Assembly (NCBI RefSeq): GCF_963855985.1 | Contig: NC_087117.1 | Location: 1,811,001 to 1,875,000 of the forward strand | DNA length: 64,000 bases | Source of the DNA: Ostrinia nubilalis | Lineage: Eukaryota > Arthropoda > Insecta > Lepidoptera > Crambidae | Reading direction: 5' to 3' | Shown: positions 12,770-25,400 of the stretch, one piece after another | Layout of the letters: each line of letters opens with the position of its first letter | Numbering within the stretch: the first letter of the stretch is position 1 | The notes under the pieces: model-generated | What the model saw: the letters and a program-made list of their open reading frames with translations, nothing else | Told to the model about the DNA's origin: nothing | Database searches by the model: none | Translations under genes and position numbers: made by a program

Positions 12770-13420
12770 ATTCAGTCAATTTTTGTCCAACATTTTTCTT
12801 TTACTTTTATCCATTAGGTAGGTACATCAAAGTTCGCGCCGATATACTTTAAAAAAAAAGAATAACAAAAACAAGATGCAATGAATTGAGTTTGCGGGTA
12901 AAATATTAAAACAAACTTTGATTATGTAGTACAGTACTATACTCATATTTACATCTTAATCAAAATATAATATACATTTTACACAACTTAAAACCTACGC
13001 ATTATTCGATTACTAAAATAAATTCTAACTTTTGTTACTAAAAGGTACTTACTTTTTGTACTAACATGTACCTACAGTAAAATAGATTTATTTTGATAAA
13101 GATATAATAACAAATACTTAACGTGCCTCAGTGGTACAATTATTTTTAGGCGGGTTTTACTACGCTGATAGTTTCTTTATGGATTTAACAAGGCAGGTAT
13201 TTGACCGCAATCGCACCTGGTGTTAAGTGAGATGCAGTCTAGGATGGTACATAATTTGCCTTGTAAGTGTCTATTCACTCTCGCCTTGAAAAGGCCCGGA
13301 TTATAGTGTTCGGAAAAGACGGGAAAGTCGGCACTAACAGATCAATATAAGAGTGTGTTATTAAAAATTCCTCAGTGAAGTTGATCGCCATGACGTCTCT
13401 CCTAAAACCAGCCTTAGAAG
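12770..13420. repeat. Intergenic stretch with a LINE-tail-like repeat
   Basis: 12770-13130 is AT-rich with no recognisable gene. 13190-13330 contains CCTTGTAAGTGTCTATTCAC and TTGAAAAGGCCCGGATTATA, which match a common lepidopteran LINE-derived repeat from memory. This is the 3' flank of the coiled-coil gene and the 3' flank of the ZAD gene (tail to tail). Confidence 0.4.
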
Positions 13421-13428
13421 ACCACATC

Positions 13429-16400
13429 CTAAGCGAACTTGGCGCAATGTTTGACCAGCGGCCTCCCAGGCAGCCGCAGCGAGGCCACGCAGCTCTTCGT
13501 GGCTGACAGCTCCTTCCTCAGTCGCACAATGTCGAGCTCAGCCTGCCGTTTACGCTAGAAATGTACTGGAGGATTATTGGCAAGAAGTTACAGAAGAAGC
13601 AGAGATGTGTGTGCTAAGCAGGGGATGAGTTTGTTAATAATGCATTATTACAACTAAGTAGAGATGCTTTAAAAGTGTTATTTTAAATATCACGAGCTAA
13701 AGTCTGGTCTGGCTCGCACACTCATTGGGGCGGACCGTTGCACAGTCGCGACAGCAATAAAATACGCGAGAGTGATATGGATGGGTGGCTTGGGGTCATT
13801 GGACGAAATTCTATCTACTCGGCGACCGGACTTTAGTGATAAACATGTACAATGTACATGGACTGCTCTTTCAGTCGTCAATTAATATTCCACTGTGCTG
13901 CCAACCGCCCGAATCATTCACAACTGCTCGAGCGGTTCCGGCGTGTAATACTGTTTAAGTAGTTTGCTATGCTTGAAGCTGTCGACACTAGCTGCTTCAA
14001 GCCGACCGTATTACAGGCCTAAGGGCTCTTTCAAATAAGACGTTTTTAAAGAAACGACCCTCTCAAATTTTTTTTATAAAGATATCCCGAAGTGTTGGTA
14101 GGGCAAGCTATATTTGGGACGTGTACAAGTGCCCTGGATAGGGCCTGTACTGAAGAACTATTTCATTTCATAATATAGCAGAGGCAAATGGAGGATTATA
14201 ACCTGATTCAGATGATGATGGCCTTTTTGAGACAGAACTGCTTTGAGAAGATACCTTTAGCTCGTTGGCAAGGCGGGCCTCCACCTGAGCCACCCGTTGC
14301 CTCAGCTCGGCGATGTCGCGCATCAGTCGCGCGGCAGCCAGCTTGTTGTCCGCCTGAAAGCAATAGGCAAACAACTTTTCAAATCTTGTCTTTCTTCAAA
14401 ACCTTAGGCTGGTTTTAGTGTCACGCGGACCGTCCGGTGCGGACTCGCTCCGCACGGCCAATCTGTATGAAATTCTAGGGAGCGTTTTAAATAGAGTAAT
14501 GCGGTCCGGAGGAACCGCTCCGCTCCCTAGCAGTTCATACAAATCGGCTGTGCGGAGCTATCCGCACTGACAGTCCGCGTGACACTAAAACCAGCCTTAT
14601 TTGGGATTAGCAGTCCCCCACAGAGACATTGGTGAACAAGTCTTTATGTAAAGTGTATTTAACGCTCTCAAAATTCTTGACTTCAGAGTCTAGTGTGAGT
14701 TTACATCAAACGGGCTCACTAGTGAAGTGAGCGTGTAAAAAAATGACATTAATGGGTGAATATCCCAAACACGTTTTTTACGCGGCGGAGCTGAGAATCG
14801 ATGGGAGAAATGTAACTAGAGCGATGATTTTTTTTTCTGTTTATAGTTTAAACAGCGTTTTACACGATAGCAAAGTCTTCAGGACAATAGGTAGTTATTT
14901 TATGTGCTAAAAAAATTTTCAAAGACCCAAAATCTAATAGCGGTGGCGCGTCCTAACTCTATTTCTACTCATAAATTGTGTTATTCCTTCTTTCTCGGGG
15001 ATTCTAATAATTTAAGAATAGTATAGCCATAAAATACATTAAATAAGACTTCCAAATGATATAAAAGAAATGTGATATTTCATATTTTAAGTGTTTTAAA
15101 TAGCCTTTCAAAACTGTCCCACGAAAAAAAGCAATTACAGTGGCTCAATTTCGACACTCTCTTACTTCTCCAAAGAAGCTTTGAGAGACGTAGAGTTCTT
15201 CTTCCCTGCATCACTCAGCTGTAGTGTGTCCTCCTGATCGGGCTATAAAGACTTGCGACTTGTGGTATTGTTTTTCCAGCAGACCCGTAAAAATTCGTAT
15301 AAGCGGCACAGGAATACAAAATTTTTCAATTTCGCTGACAAGTGTATGAGTGAAAGTTACTTACTTAGATGCTAAACGATTCTTTAACATGATTAAAGTT
15401 TGGTATTTTGTTGTATCTGCATACAGAAATTATTGATCAGAATGATAGTTTTCATTATAATTTGAATTTTGTAACAAATTTTTAATTTCGGTGGCGCAAT
15501 TTCGGTGGCTCCGGTGGCGAATCTATTGCCAGAATTGGTCTTATTGGCTCTGGAACATTGTACCTAGGTCTACTAAGGTCTCAGCCATAACTACAATATC
15601 GTCAGTGAGTCGAAGTTGTGTGATGTACTCGCCGTATCTTGATACTGAGCTCGGTCTAGCTCCGAAGCTTGAAAACCTCTAAGTGGGAGGTAGTGAAGAC
15701 TTTAAGAGATTATGGTGTCTCCAACTCTGAACCCTCGCAGTAATCAGATAAGTTTTGAGTTCTGATCTTGGGGGAGGGCTGATATGATGAAGTTTTCATA
15801 CAAATACTTCAGAAGATGCATGTATCGACAATCAATTTGACGCCATTAAAGAGACTGTAGCACAGCCCAGGTCTTGACCGAATCGAAGAATGTACAAAAA
15901 GGCCAATAATAATGACTGATTATAGTCCTCAGTCTTCTGCATGACGCGGCATTAAATATGCACGTAGTATTACGAACGTCTTTTCGAAAATGAGGTTGTC
16001 TGGGAGACTGGATGTTGGATAGCGAGAGTGTCATATTTGAAGTAAAGCCCGAAGCAGGAGGCCTCACCTGACTCTGGACCATCGCCAACGTCCAATCCAT
16101 TCCAGTCTCTACCGCCACCACCATGTCTTATTTTTTGGTTTATCGGCCAATAAACATGGTGGTATTTAAGGGAACTTTAGTACTAGCATTCCATCTGATT
16201 TCATAAGCTCAGTTGTGATTTCATTATCTCCTGGTACATACCTTGTTGTTTTTAATAAGGCATTCTAATCTCGCTCAAGCTAAAGTCTAGGATATCTTCG
16301 CTACAGTGTCGGAATAATCTCGATCTTCAGCCTAATTACTAGTAGTGCTTCTTAATCTCTCCTAGCAGCTTAGGCATTTACCAAAATGGTTCTGCTACCT

Positions 16401-19400
16401 TCCTTATTCATGTTGGTAGATATATTCAATTTGGTCCTCGCAAATACATACTTTAGATTTATTACAAAAAAATTTGTCTCTATAATACACTTTGTATCAG
16501 CGTGAGGACTTGGATGGCTATTTATACATCGATACTAAGCAAAATCTTAAAAACAGATAAGAATAGTTCTGAAACAGCTAAAATTTCCCTAGTCTCGTAG
16601 GTTGCAATCTATTCTGCCACTCGAGCTGAAAATTCGTGGGGTTTTGGAGCTGGATTGGCACTGGTCGTGGCTTAGGGTTCATCAGTCGACATCTTTTGAG
16701 CATCTTTTATTCGGAATTCTTCTATTTCGGTGATCACTTCTTCTTCTTCCTCGGTCCCTCACTGATGAGGATCGCGACCGCAGATAGTGTTCCTCCATAG
16801 ACTGCGGTCATAAGCTGTGTGGTGATCGGAGAATGCACATGTGATTAAATTGCCTGTTCGTCTAAAAATGATTACTACATTTTGATTTTTGCAGTACTAT
16901 TAGGGTGCAGCTCAGTACGCTTTTACAGTTCTGGCATCTTTTGCTAGGCCTTCTCTCTCCATGAGGCTGGCTGGATTTAGTCCTCCGTTTCTTAATTGTA
17001 CTACTTTCATTTAGCTCATTGTCGCTAGGTTTGCATAGTTTTCCGTTAAATTAGCCTGTCACAAACATGTAATGTGTTAGTTCAGTAGCTGGTATAGATC
17101 TAAAAAAATTTTCATGCTTAATCTGCAGTTCGCATGGTCTTTAGCGAATAATTAGTAGCGTAATTCTGAGTGTCGGATAGGTATGATACCATCATGAAAA
17201 CTTGGCTAACCTGGACCAACATTTTTACTTATGGAACATAAACCTAACGCCAACCTGGGGCAGTTGGTCGCCCTCCCGGGACTAGAGTTGGTTTCTGGGT
17301 TTGAGAGTCATGTATGATGTCTTTGTGATGAGTCTATAATAACGGGGCTGTTGGCGGCTAGAGCCAGAAAGTTTTGGATTTGTTCTCTATGGAGGGATTT
17401 TGCCGTTATCACCATGCTTAGCAGGCTGGTTGGTAGTTCGAGTATGGTAGTATAATACCTGGAAAGATGCTGCAGCCCACCCTCCAGTATTTTGATTGCT
17501 TAGTTGGCTCTTACGACTCACATGGGAAGATCTGATGCTTTTTTAGGGTCACAATACAGGCCTGAATATTGTTTTTAATTATAAACATCTTTACTGGATA
17601 ATAATACTTAATTGATTACAAATAAATAAGTAATTTTAGACAATTATCCATAACATTCCGAATTCCGCTGTATAAATAAATTTCGGTGGATTGATTCTTA
17701 ATTCCGGTGGCTCAAATACAATTTCGGTGGCTCTTGATAATTTCAAATTAACATATCTCGAGAAGTTTTAATAATATTTTGATCTCTACCATATCATTGA
17801 ATAATACAAGTTATTTACTATTATTTCTGCCACAAAAACGTTTTGGAAAGTGGAAATTAAAATTCGCCACCGGAATTAGGCAAAAAACGAGTTTGTTGAT
17901 ATTCACCCTAATGTATGACGGATTGTACAGCGCCCCTAGCGGAAACGTTCAAGAACTAAATTTTCATACATTTTTTTAACGCGCATGTTTTGTTTGATGT
18001 AAACACACACTCAGTCCACAGAACTTTACCAGAGCAGAAATACCAAATAACTCTTCATGACAAATCCAATAGCAGTTTCATAGTACTTTTTTCATAGGTA
18101 CCTACCATTCTTTTGAAAATACAAGACTTACTTTTTTGACTTTCTCTGTTTAGCTGTTGCCAACATAATCTGCTAAATTAATGGCCTGCCCAAAATGAAA
18201 ATTACCTACCAGTTTAGCCAATCATCCAGTTTTCCACAGGCTAATGTAATCTCTCGGGGTTTGAAACATACTCACGCAGTACTGATTCATGACTTCCATC
18301 TCGTTTATCTGCCCATAGTGACCCCTTTAGGAGTCTTTATCATTACCTTGATGATATTCTCAGTATTGCAAGTCTGGTCTGCGGGTGCCACAGTTATTTG
18401 GTAGTATGCAGAGACACTATTAACACTATACTAAATTATACCTTGATGAGTACTTACAACTCTAGAAGGCGCATTTCTAGCCACACTGCGACTGACAGCA
18501 TTTGGCAGTTCTGCCACTGAACACGGTGTGAAGAGGAGATTAGTGGGGATATCTCTCACTATCCCCTGGATAGCCTGAAAGAATAGGATACTTACTGGGT
18601 GGTCTAGTACCGGTGATCAGGGTTTTCTGGATAAATTATGGAGGGACGACCATATTTTGAGATTGTGATAAGATAAGTATCATGCGATCATGCTAAGACC
18701 CGTAATACCAGTCTTTGTGAGTCATTACATCAATTACTATAGGGATTTATAAACCATTTGTGTATGAGTAGCAACTCTAAATGCTAAGATTTTTTTAACT
18801 AGTGTGTGAAAGATAAGCTAGTTTGACCAAGGTCCAAGGGTGACGCTCAACGTTGTCTTTAAAAGGCTTAGTTAGTCTACTCTGTGTTTCCATGCCACAG
18901 AAGACCAGCATCGTGGCATTTTGACAGTCAGACAGACACCGAAGTCTAGAATATACAAAGCATGAATCATAGCTATTTGGTTCCGACTGTTAAACTTTCT
19001 AATGGATGTCTAGAGGCGAATAAGGATATGCAAACTCGGGGAGAAATACGCCAAGGGCTTCCTTTTTCATCTGGACATAAAGGAAGTATTTAGCCTACAC
19101 TTCATTCTCGACCAGAAGTCTGGTAATTTGGCCAATGTCCTGCTACAGTGGAGTCTACAATGACCTGATGATGACTCCAAAAACTGGTCGCACGAGCCTA
19201 TATTACCTGAGCTACACAAGTCCGTACATGTTTGACATGGTGCGCCTCTTCCCTCTGTAGATGTCGCTTCATGTGCTCGATGTCTGACATCAGGGTGTAC
19301 TTCTCTTTCTCCAGGCGGACGTTGGCTTGTTTCAGAGCCTGCAACCAGATATAGACCTATAAAGGTAGCGTTAGAATGTATCTACAAGCATAGAATAATT

Positions 19401-22400
19401 ACTTTGTACAAGGCACAGACTGTAAGGCCCGGTTTTCACCCAGGTGGAGCAGAGCGGAGAAGTGTTTTGAATAACCAATCAGATATCATTAATTCCACAT
19501 CTCTCCGCTCTGCACGGCTTTAGCACCGCGCCTGCACCGCACCCACGACGTTGTCAAATTCAAAATAGTTAAATTATTCCACCCGACATTATCTCTCTTC
19601 TTCGCTCCACTCCATCTTGATGGAAACCGAGCCTTAGTAAGTTTTGGACAGTTTGTTCCAAAACGAAGGTTAAATTAAATTAAAACAAGAAAAGGGAAGA
19701 TACAGTACGCATTTCGTTCTCCTTCTCTCGTTTCAGCCAAATGACGTCCACTGCTTGACAAAGGCCTCCCCCAAGGATTCGAACCGACCTCCGACCGGTC
19801 CTGCGCTGCCCGCATCCAGGTACTTCCCGCAACCTTCATCAAAACTAGGCCAAGACTGCACTACATAGGTCGATCTGGTGAACGATAAGAGCGTTGAGCT
19901 CCAAGTTTGAGCAAGTGAGACAGTCAGTGAGTCGGAAAATGACAGATGCTGCATGCCACAGCAATGCAATGATGTCCATTTGCGAGACTATTGCCGTATC
20001 TTCCCTTTTTGCAAGGCGTTACGTTATGGTACGTCCACGCAGTGGCGGCGTAGCATGGGTTGGCACCCGGGGCGATCACCCCCCCTCCAGTCCTAAGGCA
20101 CCCCCTGGCCCCCTGGTACCCCCTAGGATTTTGGGGTTACCTACCGATTCGAAGACAATCGCACCCCCCCACCCCCCCGCATCATGACATAGACCGCAGT
20201 CTTGCCATGCAGATGCGCCAGTGAGTACTAATCTGCGCGACTTGTGTCACCCCCTGATGCTTGGCACCCGGGGCGGACCGCCCCCACCGCCCCCCCCTTA
20301 CGCCGCTACTGTCCACACTGGGTCATCCTGCTTACCCTGCTCTTGAGTGAGCAGGATGTCGAGCTTGCCGCGCGAGCCCGTTCGCCCAGTGTGGACGCAC
20401 CATTACGGTGCGGATAAGTGTGCGTTGTAGTATGGAGTTTCATACAAAGAATACAGACCGCCTAGCCTCGAGTTGATACAGTTACGACCCCTTTCCGAGT
20501 TGATAAGTGTGCTTCGTCTTTATGTCGACCCACTTGCGAGACGCTAATGCTGTATCTTCCCTTTTAAATTGTTTTAATCTCAGCTATCACAGTATTAATA
20601 TTTTCTCCCAAACTTTTAGCCAACCACTGACCTTCATCTTCTCCCTCTTCTCAAACTGGCACTCCTCTATCCTCCTCTTGAGTTTCTTCCTCAACTCATC
20701 CAGGAGCCCGGAGAGAGTGATTCGGTTGGACTCGAGCTCTGCTCGCTGCTGGACCACTTGGTTTATGGAGGTGAGGAGTTTGATTCCTGACAGGGACAAA
20801 AGAAGAAGTACTTTAGGGCTAGTGCTTTTTCAGTGCATGAGGTATTGGAGCGGATGGGAGGGGTGATCTTGACATATGACATAAAAGAATGTAGAAATCT
20901 GAAGCACATTAAAATTTGATTTGATCTCGCTGACGTTTGATATCGCAAAAACCGTCCCATGCCGCTCCCATGCCAGGCACTGACAGAGTTAGTGCTAGAC
21001 CATACTGAGAAGTGTCTTTTAAACAGGAGTATTGCAACCTCTCGTTCCCACCGCTGCAACTCCTGTGTAGCCAGGATCTACAGCTTGACCGCCAATAAAA
21101 ACTCAACCAGTGTAGGTCAAGTATTTGTCCCGGGAGAAAGGTAAAAACTGTTATTGGACCCGCAAAGAAATTAATCAGAAGAACATAATTGGAGGCATTT
21201 GAAAAGTAGGTAATACGATCAAAGAACGTAACTATTAGCACACGTATCAATCAACCCGGAAAGGGATCGTAACCGTATCAACTCGAGGCGGTCAGTATTC
21301 TTTTTATGAAACTCTATACTGCAACGCACACTTATCCGCACCGTAACGTAAACGTCTCGTATGGTTGACAGCGCGCAAAAGGCGATGCGGTGTTGATCCC
21401 TTTCCGAGTTGATATCTAAGTCTGCTATGACCTTAAAGGCGCAAGGTAATGACAACACTCACTTTGCTCATTCAACCGAAACCTCTGTGCTGCAGGCTGG
21501 AAAGTGCAAGACTCGGGACTGGGTGCTCCAGAGTCCTGACCCTGGTACTGCTGGGAGATATAGTTCGGAAGGCTGTCCTGGGTATCCTGAATGGATAAGA
21601 AACTTGTTAAATAAACAAACTGACTCCTTTCGTTATTTAGTGTATCGGTTAAAAATCCAGCCATAACGAGTCGGATAAAATAATTGTTTTAAAAATCTCC
21701 AAAAATACCAAATGTTTTTAAATTTAAATCCTTTGACACGTTGCAAAAACACGCAGCTTACTAGTATGGGCACGTGTAAGGTGACGTCGCACTAAGCTAC
21801 ATTTAAATAAAATTAAGGCTTTTTAAATTTTCAAATCGATTTCAATACAATAGGTAGGGTCATGTGTTCAACAATGAAACACTAAAATTTCAAAGTCTCA
21901 TAAAACTCTTATTTTCATAGATAGAAGTCTAATTTTTGACAGGTATGTAGAAAATTTTATTGGGTATAGGATGGCATTAATGTTTTTTTTAATTGATGTT
22001 TAATCAATCAGCAAAAAAATAAATTCACATAAATTGGAAATGTTTCATTGTGTCCACTGTTGTGTACACAATGAAACACCTCAAATTCAACAATGAAACA
22101 TAATAATTAATTGTGTGTCAACAATGAAACACTAACAATTCAATATCTCGTACACCTTTTGTTTTTACAGATACAAGTCTAATTTTTTGAAGCTACATAG
22201 TTAACTTAGTTGGGTAGGTATCGGATGTCATTTATGTTTTTTTTAATAAATTTGTAATCAATTAGCAAAACAATAAAAACAAACATATTGGAAATGTTTC
22301 ATTGTGTCCGTTCTGATGTGCACAATGAAACACTACAATTTCAACAATGAGACATTATAATTGAGTGATTGATTCATATTTATTGAATTTATGAAGTAAG

Positions 22401-25400
22401 TGAATAATAAAAAATGCCCGAGTTCAATCAAAAGGTTTTATTAATAATTGAAATTTAATCAGACTCATCAGATTACCTATGTCTATTATATTAATATATG
22501 TATTCTTATGTTATTTATTTTATCTAATGCTATGTAAGTATATTAATTAAACGTCATATTTATTGCACCGCCTTAGTCTCTCTACTCGACCTGTGGTTGA
22601 CTGGCAGATAATGCCACCTGGCATTAAGTCCGCCACTGTACAGTTGTATGTGCAAAAGTGTAAATAAATAAAATAAATAAAAAATTACCTATAACTAGTT
22701 AAGATAACTCCTTACTATTTACTATTATATTTTTTTATATTATCTCCTAAATGATCACCTTTCTTCCTCTTTAGAGATTTAGTTCGCGCCATCTTAAATG
22801 AAAAATAAACATCAAATTTTAGGATAACCTAGTAATTTATAGCCTTAAAAATGATTATTTGCACGGACAGTAGATTTTGTTTGGTATATGGTATTATACA
22901 ATCAAACAAGATGGTACACAATGAAACATTGTTTCATTGTGTCCATCATGCAACTGTTTCATTGTTGACTACATAGGGTTTATTTTAATAACCCCAAAAA
23001 AAAATCACTAATTTGTAACACTTTTAACATATAATTTAGTTCCACTTAGTCTATGATATATGTGTAATGCTAGGTAATCATGAAAAATATAAAGGACAAT
23101 GTTCGTTCTCCATACATTGTTCGCCTAAAAACCAACAATTTTGACATATTACTACCCGAAAGCGAAATAATATGATTCTGTGTGTAAGAACAATGATTCC
23201 TGATGGACACTTGCCATAAAATTAATGATTAAGAATATTAAATCACAGCGATTTTATAATATGTCCTTTATGGCAACATGGCGTCTAAATCACATTGATT
23301 GTATTGTGTGAATGTATGAACACCGAGTCGCGAAAAATGTTTTGTATTGTCGTCACGCCGAGTCGCAGCCAAATAGTATAAAATAATAGAACAAGTTTTA
23401 GAAATACAACTCGGCCTTTCACTTTTATAATATGCCCACATATTGCACGTAAATAAACAACATGAATCATAGGTAGTTTCCACCCTTGATATCTGACACA
23501 TGAAATAAACTCCTATTGTATTGTAGATATCGAAGCCAAATCGTATATAACAATAGAATGGGTTTTGGAAATGACTCGGGGTTCCACTTTTATAAAATAC
23601 TACATATTGCATAAAAATAACACGAATCATGGGTTTTCTTTTCACTATTTACATCTGACATGAGATAACAAACTCCTATCTCCATGGCTACCGTCGTAGT
23701 CTATGCCAAAGACTACAATATTATAAGCAAGAAGTTTCAAACCTTAGCGGCTACAGTAACCCCTGGGCCACATACATCGTGATAACATTTGGTCGACACC
23801 GGAACGAAGTCTTGCGATTATGCAAAAAAGCACCGTATTCTAATGCGGCTATATCACGTTCAGCCAGGGTTTTAATTCGACTAAAGTCCTGACTAAAGAC
23901 TGGAAGAAAATACGCAGCATTGTATGAGCACTTCGTGTTCGTTAAAGTGGCTTCAGTATCATAGAGTTTTCATAGCGTTTTCTTTCCAATAATCTCCGCA
24001 AGTAGCGCTGCATGATCTTTACAACATAAACGGCAATATTTATTATGGTGCCAAAATTATATGATTACTTTGGCACGTTATTATACACGTTCGAAGATTT
24101 GTCATTTTCATACATTTATTATTTTCTTAAAGTGCTGGAAAATAAAGTTATGGTATAATAATTTCTAGCTGTCCCAGCAACTTCGTCAATAAAAAGTTGT
24201 CTTGTCTTAAAATCGTAATATTAATTTCTGAACGTATCCTGTTTGACACCTATAATATCATTTGACAATAGTGGTAATGTTACGGTAAATGTGATAAATG
24301 TGAAAATTATGAATAATCGCCGGTTATTATGAACAATTACCTCATGATTTGGTAAATGTGATTAATATGAGATCATTTAGGTGTGTATAAAACTAAATAG
24401 GCGGCTTAGCGGTGGCCCAAGGGCCATCCCCGCCGCACCTTAACCTATTTTTTAATTTAAATCAAAACAATATGTTATGGGCATTATGGCAAAGTAATGT
24501 TACGCAAGAAACAGTCCAAACTCATTTTGCCAAATTACATTAATATATGATATCAAAACGTTCAAAATGTGTGGCTATACAAGAGCACTGTACACGAGCC
24601 GGTGTTCTCTTTTATGATATTTGTTAGTATTAAGGTTACATTATTAAATAAATCACTGATAAATGTGATTAATTTATCACTTTTACAGTCGAGACTGTCG
24701 GTAATTATTTATAATTTTTACATTTATAAATCACAATTACCGTAACAGTAATACGCATCGCAATAACGTCTATGTCTATACGCGCTACTATTATAAGGTA
24801 TCATTTTGCATAGTCGCAAGACTTCACTCCGCTGCTTACAAATCAATGTCGCCTAATGTTATCGCAATGTGTGTGGCCCATAAACAGTGAAAATTATTGT
24901 GACATTGGCCAAGTCACAGAAGCCTATGCGAAGAAAGAGCACTTGAATGACAATGAAAATCAGGGTTACCATTTTGTAACATCTCCTCACTATTGAGGGT
25001 AACAAAATAACATTAATAATCTAGCCATTAATTACATATTATTAACTATACGAGAAAGTAAAGCAACATGCGGTTTTATTTTAATTTGTAAAATATTTGT
25101 AACAGTTTGTTCTAAGTTAAGTTTTACAGCAGAATTGCTGTTTCAGCTATCACTGTGAAGGTTTGGGAAAATAAATAAATAGAAAAAATATTAACATAAA
25201 TATTTCTTTATTATTATCATTATGCCAATTTATGTTACACTGTGTGACAGTCTTTGACATTAAACAAACTCTTCTGCTTAATAATACGTTCCTACAGGGC
25301 GTTTTTATAGTTATTCTTGCTGATCAAACAAGAAGGGTTGATTCTATTACTGAAATACAACTAACTTTTCTTACATGACCAATATCAAATTCTTAAAAAA

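Noticed and set aside
23268..23645. 125-codon minus frame as a transposase of the 5-kb element
   Set aside because: It crosses tandem repeats and shows no catalytic motif.
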